Part shown: one piece after another, positions 43,856 to 54,845 of the stretch
Layout of the letters: each line of letters begins with the position of its first letter
Numbering within the stretch: the first letter of the stretch is position 1
Origin: Bostrychus sinensis
Lineage: Eukaryota; Chordata; Actinopteri; Gobiiformes; Eleotridae
DNA length: 64,000 nucleotides
Reading direction: 5' to 3'
Assembly: GCA_020698575.1 (NCBI GenBank)
Contig: CM036239.1
Coordinates: 50,681,763-50,745,762, forward strand
Made by a program: the position numbers and the translations under genes
The notes under the pieces: generated by a model
What the model saw: the letters and a program-made list of their open reading frames with translations, nothing else
Told to the model about the DNA's origin: nothing
Database searches by the model: none

Positions 43856-44690
43856 CCAACGCTTGTCATTCTTCTGATCTGTGCTTGCCTCTGTCCAGTA
43901 CCTTGCAGGTGTCTGACTCCTCTGTATCGCTGTCCGGTGCTGAACCTGTCTCTATGGCTTCTGAGTTGCTGGACGGCTCTGATGTTGGTTGTGACATTGA
44001 TGGTCCTTCTCTTGCTGCAGTTCAAGGCTGGCTAAGAAATTCTGAGATGCTTACTAAACCTGATTGTAGTTTTTTGCATCTGACACATTTACAGTGTCCG
44101 GATATAGTCAGTCTTATTAATTCTCATCTGTCTTTGTTTTTAGATGTGCCATCCCAAACTAACATTCTGAAGCATGACATAGACGTCGGTGACAATGCAC
44201 CCTTAAAACAGCACCCATACCGTGTGAACCCTGAAAAGCGTCTGCACCTTCAATGACATCATTAAGCCTGATTCCCATCCTCTTCCACGAATGGAGGACT
44301 GTGTTGATCGTGTGGGATCGTGTCGGCTGTTTTTGTTACAAAACTTGACCTCCTTAAAGGCTATTGCAGGTGCCTTTAACTCCGCGTGCTAAGGAAATCA
44401 GTGCATTTGTTACACCAGATGCATTCTTGCAATATACTGTTATGCCCTTCGGCGTTCGGAATGCTCGCGCTACTCTTCAGCAGCTGGTTAATCACGTTTT
44501 GCGGGGTGTGGCAGGGTGCAATGCGTACCTCAACAACATAGTTGTTTACTCTAAGACATGGGACGAGCACATCAGTCAATTAAAACAAGTTTTCCAACAG
44601 CTGTCTGGGGCAAACCTAACAATCAAACTTTGCTAAATGTGACTTTGCTAAACCTACCGTGGTCTATTTGGGTAAGGTCATTGTAGGGTA
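43856..44690 (+). mobile_element. Spacer and reverse-transcriptase palm of the Gmr1-like element
   Basis: The integrase frame continues uninterrupted through a serine-rich spacer (43800-44100) into the start of a gypsy reverse transcriptase: DIDVGDNAPLKQHPYRVNPE at about 44180, then in other frames the motif FVTPDAFLQYTVMPFGVRNA and the catalytic site at 44526-44537, where the expected YLDD reads YLNN. Both catalytic aspartates are thus lost. The frame then passes LTIKL and a KFAKCDFAKPTVVYLGKV-like segment before a foreign insertion at 44691. Confidence 0.85.
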
Positions 44691-46153
44691 CATATATAAA
44701 AATATATACACTGAACTAAGACAAAGATTAAGAGTAATAACTCCGCATTGGCGCTAACGTGCAGATTAAAACACCTAAACTAATGTCTTAAGAGGGAAGG
44801 ATTGACCAGGAGGGACTCAGTTTAATAGATAAAGATCACCAAACTCAACTTCATTTAGATTAAGTATAACGTTTATTTACACAATAAGGTGGAATAGTGT
44901 ACTGAGGCACAGGTAAATATCGAAAGGAACGTAATTATGAACAGAACCGTTATGCAGAATTATTGATTAACTAATGATGAATTGCAGTGGAGTAAGTAAT
45001 AAATTGACTTATTAAATTATTGTTATTAATTTAGGAATAAGGGAGTAGACTCTGAGACTATAAGTGCCAACTTTGTCAACATAACAACTCTGATCTTACT
45101 GCGCTCGGAGCAGGAGGGGAAGGCGGTGACGACAGCCAGCCTCCGGTTTCAGCCAGGGGCTCGGATGTTGTTCTTTGTCCTTTAGAGCCGCGGGGTGTAG
45201 CAGGGCTGGTGTTCCCGGCTCCAAACAGCGGTTCGTGGTGTGTCCTCCAAGCTCCACAGCCAGTCGCCAGGTGTCCCGTTATGTCGAACAGGAGCGTGAT
45301 GCCGCTCAGGGAGAGTTTAGCTGTTGTCAGCGTAAGGCAGCGTCAAAGTCTCAGAGTATGGCAAATGTCCCTTTTAATGCCAAATGAAAAATTCAATAAA
45401 AATCCTTTCACAGCGATTCGAAGCTTTAGAAGTATAACTTCTTAAATTAGCTGCTTTGGTCAAGGCAGCGGTTGTTAAAACTTGCGGATGTTGCGCGGCG
45501 CGAGGCTTTTCAAAATAAACTACAAAAATGATACTCGAACAAAAGTTTGGGCGACTTATTGTGGAAATATGTTATCACCGGCAAGGTGAACTTAACGCAA
45601 CAAAAATGACGAGAAGAAAAGAAAAATTAAACTTAAAAGACGAAGGAGAGACGGAGACGAGACGAGACAAAGACTAGACGAAACTAAGACTAAGACTGAA
45701 CTAAGGAATGTGGGCCGCACCCCAAGATAAGACTGGAGTAAAAGGGGTGTCCCTGGTTCTTCCCTCTGACCTGATAGTGGAGAGGGCTCAAATTACCTCT
45801 GCTAGACACAAAGTAAATGTCATAAAAAGAAATGTGTCTTACTCCACTTCAATTTACGTACCTTTAAAACATGTTATATTTAACAGTTTGCACAAAACAT
45901 AGCTATGACATTTTCCTGTAAAGTAACATGTTAATGCATATAAAGTCTTTTAAACAGATGAAATGTGTCAGGCCTCTGGTTCTTATCAGAGAAGAGAGGA
46001 GGCCTCTTCTGGCATTATTATTGGTCTGCAGTTCGTAAAGGACAGATTTATGTCTTTGTTTTGCATCCTTGGTGGGTAAGCGCAGACTTCTCGTCTCCTA
46101 AAGGAATGTCCATCCTTGATAGAACTTCAGCAGTGGTCCAGATCTCCTACATC
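44691..46153. other. Unidentified 1.46-kb insertion inside the Gmr1-like reverse transcriptase
   Basis: The reverse-transcriptase reading breaks at about 44690 and resumes at about 46154. Between them lies a sequence without recognisable coding capacity: an AT-rich start, a GC-rich middle (45100-45320) and a purine-rich stretch (45640-45700, repeated gacgaga/gactaaga words). A possible 5-bp duplication (tacat) occurs near both borders but is weak. I cannot assign a family. Confidence 0.6.
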
Positions 46154-46805
46154 ATGGATGGTGGCATGGTCAAGCCTGTACACGCTAAAATCGAGGCCAT
46201 TGCATCACTTCCCATTACATCTACATGTCGTGAACTACAGCGCTTCTTAGGGATGGTGGGTTATTACCGCAGTTTTTGTAAGAACTTTTCCACTGTGGCG
46301 ACTTCACTTACCAACCTGCTGAGCCCCAAAAACAATTTTAAATGGTCACCTGAATGTCAGCACAGTTTTGACTCGATCAAATCCCTCCTAATGCACGCAC
46401 CGCTTCTGGCTGCCCCAGCGTATGAGCATCCATTTAAACTGGCTGTTGACACAAGTGACGCAGGAGCAGGTGCAGTTCTGCTGCAAGATGGTTTTGATGG
46501 AGTTGAGCACGCTGCGTACTATTTTTCCAAAAGAATTCAGAAACATCAAAGATTATATTCCACCATTGAAATAGAGGCTCTCGCGTTAATCATGGCGCTG
46601 AAAAACTACATTGGTTCCTAAACAAATCCAATTACCATCTACACGGACCACAACCCTCACGTTTTTATTCATCAAATGTGAAACTCAAATCAGCGTTTAA
46701 TGAGATGGGCTTTGTTTGTTCAGAGTTTTAATCTGGTGGTCAAACATGTAGCCGCCGGTAAAAACAACGTTCTGGCGGATGCACTGTTGCACGCTGTCTC
46801 GTGGT
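46154..46805 (+). mobile_element. Gmr1-like reverse-transcriptase thumb and RNase H
   Basis: The frame reads GMVKPVHAKIEAIASLPITS, LQRFLGMVGYYRSFCKNFST, and RNase H: FKLAVDTSDAGAGAVLLQDG (first catalytic aspartate), YFSKRIQKHQRLYSTIEIEA (catalytic glutamate) and, after a stop at 46621, NVLADALLHAVS near 46770 (terminal aspartate). This is gypsy-type order within the RT-RH unit, located downstream of the integrase. Confidence 0.88.
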
Positions 46806-46857
46806 GAATGGTGGCAATTTTTTTTTTGCCCAACATTCACCATCTGGGGGGTGGGGA

Positions 46858-47259
46858 TATTACGCGCTCTACGCGTACACCCTGACCTGGTTGTGCCCTC
46901 AACTCATTATTGTCTTGTTTGCTTCCCAAGTCCCGGATTGGCCAGCCTGGTGCAGCGAAGGCATAAACACGGCGGAGATGGATCCAGTGCTCTCTCTCAT
47001 CTCTCTCTCCACACCTTCGCCAGGCACAGCCTGTTACCTGGCCACGTTGCCACGTCGCTTAGTTTTAGGTTAAAGAACGGAGTCCCAGCTTATAGTTTAG
47101 TTTAGCCATTTTTCCCCTTTTTGTTGCTGGATTCCCCATCTCTATTTAGGATTATTTTTGTTAGTATAATAAATTATTCTTTTAAACACTTAATCTATTG
47201 TCCATCTCTTATGTTATGTGTCCCTTTTACACTAGACTTCTGTAACAGGGACCGTAACA
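46858..47259 (+). mobile_element. Probable 3' LTR of the Gmr1-like element
   Basis: It follows a purine-rich tract (ctggggggtgggga, 46844-46857) and runs from tattacgc to gtaaca; tattacg is one change from tgttacg, the inverted repeat of the end ccgtaaca. An aataaa lies near 47168-47173. No matching 5' LTR exists in the window, so the limits rest on these signs alone. Confidence 0.55.
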
Positions 47260-47937
47260 ATCAGAATAAACTTATTTTCATTATTGTTAGCAATGCTCCA
47301 ACTGACAGTGGTAAAGATGTCAGGATGAAGAATAAAGCAAATGTCCCTTGCTTCAGTTTGCTATCATGGTTATTTCTTACAGTAGACATAATACAGTATA
47401 AAGAATACACCACTGCAGGTTTTCAGCGCATCACAGTAACCAAAGACTTGTGTAAAATAATGTACAATATCTAAATGAGTAAAATGCACAAAAATAAAAA
47501 AACAGCCAGGTTTTAGGTAGAGAAAACATCCACAGTCTCCTGTTCATTCATTTGTGTGAAGTATGAACTCTAAATGCTCGCTGCAGTAAATCAGTGAGAG
47601 CTGCAGTTACTGAGAGCAGGACTCAGAGTCTGAGCTGCTGTGTGAATGAGTGAATATGAAACATGAAAACGTCATTGCAGTTTGATCATTCTGATGCAAA
47701 AACTTGCTTTGGGGGGATAATTTAAGAGTTTTGATTACAGAACAACATTTTGCAAAAAAAAAAAAAAAAAAAAGGCTTGTTTTGAGAACATGAAATCCTG
47801 TTTGAGTTTTCTGTGTGACCTGTTTTGCAAATGACAATTCTGAATAAAGACATGTGTCAAAGTGAAAACAGTAATGAACCAAACTCATTGCCTCAAACTA
47901 ATGTTCTGTCTCAGTTTATTCTTTATTCTTTCTGCAG
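47260..47937. other. Upstream region/intron of the ApoL-like gene
   Basis: Unique DNA with an A run at 47754-47773. It must contain at least the end of an intron, since the next exon starts at a splice acceptor. No upstream exon is recognised. Confidence 0.4.
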
Positions 47938-48613
47938 AAGAAAGAGTTGGAGCAGAGAGTATTCTCCTTTCTTCTCTGAGTTTGTCAACCTCTATAACGA
48001 CCAAAGAGACCAGCTGTGCAGAATCAGTGATGAACTCAAAAACACTCTTGCCTCTCTCCAGGAGATTAAGCAGAAAGCAGACATCGGGAGATATGCTGCG
48101 ATTGCTACTACTTTTGCTGGTGCAACTACTTTTGCTGGATGTGCACTGGGATTCCTCGCTGCTCCGTTCACTGGAGGAATGAGTTTAGCTGTGGCAGGGT
48201 TAGGACTAGCTGTGGAAGTTGCTGGAGGTGTTGCTGTCTTCGGAGTGGAGGTGACACACAGCAAAGAAAGATATGAGGCAGATAAGGCAATAAAGGCACT
48301 GAGAGGAGAGTTTGTATCAAAAGCACAGACACTGATGGAGAAACTGGAGGAGGTGGAGAAAGGCAGTAAAGAGCTGAGAGAGAGAGATTTCTGCCAAGGT
48401 AGAAAGCCGCCCAGACTGGAACATATCATCCACAACCTCAGAGATAAATTCAGATCAGCCTCTGTTTCACAGTACACTGGGAATTTTGAGGAGATTCTGA
48501 CCGAACTGGATGAAGTGTGTGAACTGATGGAGGAGATGTTTTTACTCATTCCTGTATTGTTTACTCCAGTCTCAGGATATTTTGTATTTCACTGTAAATG
48601 TGTTGGTTCATAG
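47938..48613 (+). CDS. Apolipoprotein L-like protein, 3'-terminal exon
   Basis: After the acceptor ttctttctgcag (ending 47937) the frame is open for about 224 codons to 48613. It starts with a helical part (FVNLYNDQRDQLCRISDELK), then KADIGRYAAI leading to a long alanine/glycine-rich hydrophobic hairpin (about residues 53-105: AGCALGFLAAPFTGGMSLAV, LGLAVEVAGGVAVFGVEV), then a charged coiled coil (FVSKAQTLMEKLEEVEKGSK) and a hydrophobic end. A Gly/Ala-rich membrane-addressing hairpin followed by coiled coil is the ApoL family layout; the human proteins act on membranes, some in innate defence. The first codons read better in another frame (KKELEQRVFSF), so a one-base shift near 47967 may exist. 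AATAAA lies at 48648. 5' exons not found. Confidence 0.8.
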
Positions 48614-48647
48614 AGTTTAGGAGTGACTTGGGTGGTAAATGAATTTG

Positions 48648-48653
48648 AATAAA
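48648..48653 (+). terminator. Poly(A) signal of the ApoL-like gene
   Basis: AATAAA occurs 35 bases after the stop codon, followed by a gt-rich stretch (tgtgtgtacag). Confidence 0.6.
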
Positions 48654-48849
48654 TGTGTGTACAGAAGAGAGCATTCGGCTGTAAGAGTTCATCACATTTT
48701 GGAAATATGTGTTTTATATTTCATGTACTTTATGTAATTTATAATATATATACCATTAAAATCAACTGTGTGGCTTTAACCACCATGGCATGAGAGTTTC
48801 CAGAGGGACATTGCAGACGTTAGTGAGGTAGTGAGAGTTTGATTAACGT

Positions 48850-50280
48850 GTGGATAACCTCCTCCACGCTCTGAGGCATCAGAATGGGCCTGGACGGGGT
48901 TCTACGCAGCCACTGAGAGAAGAGAGGAATGACACAAGCACTCCTGCCTCGCCAGCCATGGACACAGCAAGGGATTCAGCTCCAGCAGCACATCTGTCAC
49001 CTCCATCGGTGCCCTCACCACAGCCCTGGGCCCCACCTGCTGCATCCACACCCTCTGCAGACTCTTCACTTGGGCCTCTGCTGTTCCAGGACTTTTAGTC
49101 ATGATAAAGAACTTATCAACCCAAGGCCCTGGGAGAGCACTTTCTCCCATAGTGCTATAGCTACTGTCAAATGTCGTCGATTAGATAAGAGAGGGACAGT
49201 TAGACTAGACTCCAATCAGAGAAATCTAATTCAAATTCCTTGTAAGCAGATAATGTCAGGTTCTACTCAGACAGATCTGAAACTTGCAGTGCTCAATGTC
49301 AGATCTTTATGCAATAAATCATTTTTAATCAATAATTTTATCTCCTCTTATAACCTGGACTTGATGTTTTTAACAGAGACATGGTTAGACAGCAAGACGG
49401 GTAAAGCAGTTCTTATTGAATCCACTCCACCTAACTTCACTTTTATATCAGAAACACGGGAAAACAAAAAGGGAGGTGGTGTGTGTGCCTTATTTAAAGA
49501 TGATATAGTTACCCACAGGCTGTCATTTGGAGTATTTCCATCATTTGAGTATGTATCTTTCAAAATGGAGCTAAAAGTATCTCCATCCATAATCTTTATA
49601 TTCATATACAAGCCACCTCAACACTGTCAAAGTTTTACTGATGATTTTACTCAGATGCTTTCAGTTGTCTGCACAGACTTTGACTGTAGTCATTACAGGT
49701 GATTTTAATGTACATGTGGATAATGTCTGTGACAGAAATGCTAAAGAACTTTGCACTGTCCTTGAAACCTTTGGCCTTACTCAGCAGTGAGTGAGCCCAC
49801 CCACACCAGAGGCCACACTCTGGACCTGCTCATTACTAAAGATGTTCATATTTCAAATGTTACTGTGGCTGACGTTGCTTTATCTGATCATTTTTGTGTC
49901 TTCTTTGACCTGTCTGTTATTCCCAAACCAGCTGCTGGTCCTGCAGTTGTCCAGAGGAGACACATAAATGATAACACGGGGACTCTGTTTATGGAAATAC
50001 CTCATTTTCTAAGGTTGATCAGTTGTTGAACTCCTATACCTCTAGTGTTGTAAATGTTCTGGACACCATTGCTCCTATTAAGGTTAAAATGGTTAGAAAT
50101 AGACAGAAGGTGCCATGGAGAAATGCAGACTCGGTCAGGGCACAGAAAAGGGAGTGCCGGAGGGCCGAACGAAAATGGTCAAAGTCAAAGCTCCAGGTTC
50201 ATTATGACATATACAGAAAAATGTTGAATGTTTTCAATCAAATTCTGCGTAGAACAAGGGAAAGGTATTTCTCTGAAGTC
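48850..50280 (+). mobile_element. L2-type LINE, 5' portion with endonuclease
   Basis: From 49252 the plus strand encodes an APE-type endonuclease: KLAVLNVRSLCNKSFLINNF (LNVRS motif), LMFLTETWLDSKTGK (ET-W motif), GGGVCALFKDD, and later SDHFCVFFDLS near 49885 with the final SDH motif, followed by a basic linker (REC RRAERKWSKSKLQVHYD region, 50140-50220) up to ERYFSE at 50265. The 48850-49100 part is proline-rich and may be 5' UTR or an N-terminal extension. The frame breaks at about 49690 and 49790. The element continues at 61404. Confidence 0.85.
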
Positions 50281-50285
50281 ATTAC

Positions 50286-50799
50286 TATTAGGATTGTTCA
50301 TTTTGGGTGTAAGCATCAAAGAGGACGATGATTCAGAAGTATAATCAAGTCAGAAGGTTTATTTTAGTATCACACAGGTAAGGTAACAACAGCTGTTCCC
50401 CGCTGAAAGGGATAAGGTGAGCAAGCCGTCCAAAAAGGAGTGGTCACAGTTTTTATACTATGTATGACGATTTCTGCATATCATTATATTGTTTTCTTCA
50501 AGAAACTCCTGTGCCTCGACCAGGCCAGAGTTCTCATTACTGCAGTGCTTAAACTTCGTTATCTTCAGGAGCGTCCCATGCAACAGCAGGGAGCCCCCAC
50601 CTGTAACCTTGAGTTTCCTAACTTTGTAACCAGCTCATTATTGTGCACTTTTGCAAATGCACAGTGTACCTAATCGCAGAGTGACCTTTAGAATCAAAAT
50701 ATTCTTACTAATATTGAAGCGTTTATTAACCTTAGCAATAGTACATCAAAATATAAGTTTAGTGGTAATACGCAAAGCTATATGTAGAAATATTTAACA
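50286..50799 (-). mobile_element. Endogenous retrovirus, 3' LTR (minus orientation)
   Basis: This 514-bp repeat matches 60849-61398. On the minus strand it runs U3-R-U5: a TATA-type box (tagtataaaaac, about 50449-50460) precedes an AATAAA (50358-50363), which places the promoter and poly(A) signal in the proper order. A purine-rich tract sits directly upstream (50800-50816, gtgaaaagggggaat). Compared with the 5' LTR it lacks a 10-bp and a 26-bp piece and differs at roughly a dozen bases. Confidence 0.95.
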
Positions 50800-51333
50800 A
50801 TTCCCCCTTTTCACACCATATCACATGGTGTGAAACAACCTCTAAAAACAAAGACATCACAAAACAAAAAATAAAACCTGCAAGAAGCATAATACAAAAC
50901 CCCAAAGAAAAAACAAACAAACCCATAACCCAATAGAAAACATCAAACCATAAAAGGAAAACCCATAACCCATTATGCTAAAGCAAAACAACCAAGAGTA
51001 ATTCTCAAACTAACCATGTACAGATTATCCATTGTAATCTGGAGCCATTGTAACCCTCATACCATACATTACTCTTACATGACCGCAATAAGCTAACATA
51101 AAAATAAAATAAGAATAATATAAGCATGTGGATCTATTCAGTATGAGACTGAAAAACCCATCGGGCAGTTCTACGTTCTGTAACCTTCTGACTTTCAGAT
51201 GGGAAAAGAATCTCATGGTTCTGCTGCCCCAGCAACCGTCCAAAGACACTTATCTAGATCCACAGTACTCGTACATGAATATGATTAAACCAACCTTAAA
51301 AGAAAGACATCAATTGCCTCAAAAAACAATAAA
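50800..51333 (-). other. Polypurine tract and 3' untranslated part of the provirus
   Basis: The tract (minus strand gaaaagggggaat) abuts the 3' LTR. Beside it, cacaccat/atggtgtg at 50814-50835 forms a short palindrome. The remainder (A-rich on the plus strand) lies between env and the LTR; no gene is supported. Confidence 0.7.
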
Positions 51334-53050
51334 CTAACCAGAACAACTGTACTCGCCTTCAACCTCCGAGTCAGAATCAGCAATGAAATAAGCAGGAGGG
51401 GGAGTGTTAGGAATAGCTGAAAACAGTGCCATTTGTTTTGCAGCAGCCAGTTCTTTAGAGAAAGCAGCAGTCACACAGCGCTCAACCATAGCACGTGCAA
51501 AAGGAATACAGCAACAGCCACAGAAGACTAGGACAGCCACAATGATACCCACAGAGGTGAGCAGGGAGATAATAACAGCTTTCCATGCGCCAAAGGTGTT
51601 GGTAAACCAGTCCCCTATGTTGTCAATAATGCCAGAGGCAGCTTGCATCTGCTCCGAGTGGTTCCTCATTTTGTCTAAAATAACTTGGAGTGGACCCAGC
51701 GGACCAGTGTTATTGGGTATAACTGAACAACAAAGGTCACCAAATAGAGAGCACACGCCTTGTTTTTCAGCCAGAAGCATGTCTAGGGCAATACGATTTT
51801 GGTAGGTCATTAGGGTGTTAGCATGCAGTTCTTCCTTCAACAGGAGCAAAACAGCTCTAGTCAGATTGGCCTGATACATTACATTGTAATGAATGTAGTT
51901 AATCCTGTCCACATTTTTATTAATAATGCATAATGGGCAAAAGAAAGACTCAAAACCGGCAGCAATTTGGTTCGCAAGTTTATGCTCATTGGGCACACCC
52001 CTAGGTACCCCTATCGCATCAATGTAAATATTAGCTGGGTCAGTGCTAATATCATCTATCACAGACCTTTTAGATCTAGTCATGGACTTGGAAGCAGAAG
52101 TGGAATAGAGGTCAGAAATAGGCTGAAGAGAAAAGACAGTAGAAAACATTACTCCAGCACAGTGGCCTGACCAATGCAAGGGCAAGGTAGCCAGTAAAGC
52201 AGTAGAATTGCACAGCCACCACATGTCAGCTATGGCTAAGTCTTGTGGGGTCAGGGGTCCCGTGTCAATGATGGGACAAACAGTGCTATTCTCCCCAGCA
52301 ACTACACACACAGAGGAATAATTTAAGCGAACAAGGCTGCAGGCTCCACGAACTAAAGTGATAGTATAACAGAGTGGTGGAGAGATTTCACACAAAAGTA
52401 GATCCATCGGTGTCGGCTCTTTGTATGCATTCTAAAGGCACTGTGGGTAATTGTGAGAATGTAGGTGGTTTTGTATTTGCAGGCATAAATGGCCAAGAAA
52501 GGCGGTCGCAGCGGTCACTATATATGTGGCCACCTGGGGGATTAGGCCTGGCATAGCGAGATGAGGCCATATGAGCTAAGCAATGAGTAGGTGGGAGAGG
52601 CCTAGAAGGGGTGTCGACACAATGAGCGCCCATAAGCCATTTAGAGTGCAGAGGATGCCCAGTACAGTTGAGAGAGGCCATGTATTTGTCATAGCGCTTG
52701 ATAGTGTGGGATTTCAAGAAATTATAGTAATCAGAAATATAAGAAAAGGGGATTGGTACTAAATATTCTGGTTCTGGATAAGGAAGTGCACACACAAGGC
52801 ATAGTTGGCCTGGGAAATACAAATGTGCGGTGGTAGAAAGCCAGTTGTACCATTTACTTTTTTCACTTAATCTGAGAAAGGTGGTAGCATTCCAAACCAA
52901 TGAGAATGGACCTTGGGCTCCTCTTTTAGTCCTGTTATGAGTATTAAGAGAAGTGGCAGGTTGGCCTGATTCGAAGTACCAGAAAATAGGTGGGACAATC
53001 AGAATAGTAATAGGGTGAGCATGGTGCCTCTAACGGAGCACCCTGGCAAT
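51334..53050 (-). pseudogene. env: Retroviral env, broken by frameshifts
   Basis: Envelope glycoprotein of the provirus. The 52388-52900 frame holds much of the surface subunit (many cysteines and N-linked sites) and stays open upstream to about 53030, where the leader lies in a different frame. At about 52400 the frame shifts again, and 52407-51334 carries the rest: a furin-type site RSKR (52066-52077), a heptad region, the CSLFGDLCC (C-x6-CC) motif near 51727-51755 typical of gamma- and related retroviral envelopes, a membrane anchor (about 51500-51580) and a tail with PPAY near 51395. The transmembrane subunit is intact over more than 200 codons. Orientation agrees with the LTRs. Confidence 0.88.
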
Positions 53051-53199
53051 GCAACAGTCATGGTTAAGTAAGTCAGGCCAAATCAGTTCTAATCTGTTCT
53101 AATGAGCGTTCAGGAGGATGGGCCCTAACAGTGATTAACATGGAATGACTCAACTTGCTCTTTTGGCTTTTGTCTGTCTTTTCGACTCTAACGGCTTTT

Positions 53200-53548
53200 G
53201 AGCAGCTGTTAAGTACTTTATATGGACCTAAAAATTTGGGTACAGTCCATTTAACAGTCTTTAACAGTCTTTACCATTACCCAGTACCAGGTTTGATTGG
53301 GTCTTTCAGTGTGGTGTCAGGAGAATCCTCGAGGTTCAGGACCTGTTGGGAGAGAACTAGGCTCAAGTTAGTAACTGACTTGTAGTAGTCAGAGATTTCA
53401 TGGTCTTGGTCATTTCTATGGACACTTATTTCAGTTTGGAGAGGAGTGTCCATCCTTCTCCCAGTTAAGATCTCATGTGGAGACAGATTCAGATGTTTGT
53501 CAGGTGTGGATCGCATTGCCATCAGCGCTAATGGCAAGGCATCCAACT
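53200..53548 (-). pseudogene. pol: Retroviral pol, end of integrase
   Basis: The minus-strand frame from 53546 reads LPLALMAMRSTPDKHLNLSP and HEILTGRRM, the region just after the catalytic glutamate in class I (gamma/epsilon-like) retroviral integrases, followed by a C-terminal part to 53277. It overlaps the expected start of env. Upstream integrase coding is cut off at 53549 by transposon sequence. Confidence 0.75.
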
Positions 53549-53679
53549 AGGGCTGCTCGATTATGGAAAAAATCATAATTATTTTGGGTCACAATGAAGA
53601 GTACAATTTATAATTCAATTTATTGCACAGCCCTTTTCATGTTGATGAAGTTAATGATTTTAGCCAAATACCTTTACAG
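53549..53679. mobile_element. Fragment of a second hAT-like repeat in the provirus
   Basis: Begins agggctgctcgattatggaa and aaatcataattattttggg, the common start of a fish hAT family (gggctgc-cgatta). It breaks the integrase and is itself interrupted by the next hAT element at 53680. The right end was not found. Confidence 0.55.
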
Positions 53680-54845
53680 CAGGGGTCACCAACTAAAATT
53701 CACCGAGGTCCAATTGATGAAAATTTTCTCGCGCAAAGGTCCGGAGCATCACAATGTTGATTTGTACCTCAAAAATAAATAAATAAAATCATTGTAGTTA
53801 CATCAGTGTCTACATTATGGCAATAGTATTTTGCTAACATAAGCATCAGTTTAAAACTAGGGGATATCAAATAATAATTTTTTTTTTTTTTTCTTATGTT
53901 AATCAAATACAGTTAAAAAAAAATCAAACAAAATGCTTTTATAATGGTCCTTGGCTCAGAACACAGGAGACACAGGAGTTTAGAGCTGACCTCTGTTCCT
54001 TTCTACATCTGTCTCTCTCATTTCTCCGCTGTCTGTCTCACAGTCACCGCTCCATATGTTTCCAAATCCTCAGATCTGATTGGTTGATAGCGTCACACGC
54101 AAGATTTTCTGTCTGCTTTTATGCAGGAGACGATTCACCCATTAAAACTAAAGTGGAACGTACTGCGCCTCAAAACACAGGTTTCCTCTTAATTCTCTGG
54201 TGAATATGAGGCAGCTCTGTCCTCTGTGGAACAGAGGGACAGACACCGAGAGGAGAGGGGTGAGCTGTGGGACAGAGGGACAGACACCGAGAGGAGAGGG
54301 GTGAGCTGTGGGACAGAGGGACACCGAGAGGAGAGGGGTGAGCTGTGGGACAGAGAGACACCGAGAGGAGAGGGGTGAGCTGTGGGACAGAGAGACAGAC
54401 ACCGAGAGGAGAGGGGTGAGCCTCGACAGAGAGACACCGAGAGGAGAGGGGTGAGCTGTGGGACAGAGAGACACTGAGAGGGCAGAGCCGCTCACAGCCT
54501 GTGTCGCCTCCTCTCTCGCCGCTCCGTAAAAACAAAACTTAAGTCTGTTGTAAACGGAACAGTCCTGTCCCTCCGCACTCAGTCTGGACCTACTCCTCTC
54601 ATTTTGTTGGACAGTAACAGAAAACACAGCTGATTTAACCCCGCACTGTTCATGTTAAAGTTTTAAAGCACCAGGATACGATGCTGTTGACGCGCCGCTG
54701 CGGCGCCTCTCTCGCACCGCTGCGCTCCCGGGGAGTGAACAGGCTGAACGGGTTCGGGTCCGCGGAGTGGGACAGAGGTTCGGGTCCGGATGGGAGGGCA
54801 TCTGGGTCCGGATTCGGACCGCGGTCCGCCTGTTAACGACCTCTG
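53680..54845. mobile_element. hAT element with perfect 8-bp target duplication
   Basis: Ends: caggggtcaccaac and (reverse complement of right end) cagaggtcgttaac. The duplication ctttacag is at 53672-53679 and 54846-54853. There is no transposase. The interior includes a tandem repeat (54218-54480) and a GC-rich right part. Confidence 0.93.
54218..54480. repeat. Tandem repeat, 33-41-bp units, about seven copies
   Basis: Copies of gagaggagaggggtgagctg followed by tgggacagag and a variable gacagacacc part. Unit length varies by the presence of short internal pieces. The open frames across it (serine/leucine/proline repeats on the minus strand) are a by-product. Confidence 0.93.

Noticed and set aside
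47992..48549. Minus-strand ORF of 185 codons
   Set aside because: It is the antisense shadow of the ApoL-like exon; the plus frame has the recognisable family layout.
54148..54627. Protein-coding gene of up to 159 codons on the minus strand
   Set aside because: All three minus-strand frames are open with S/L/P repeats because the DNA is a tandem repeat within a hAT element.
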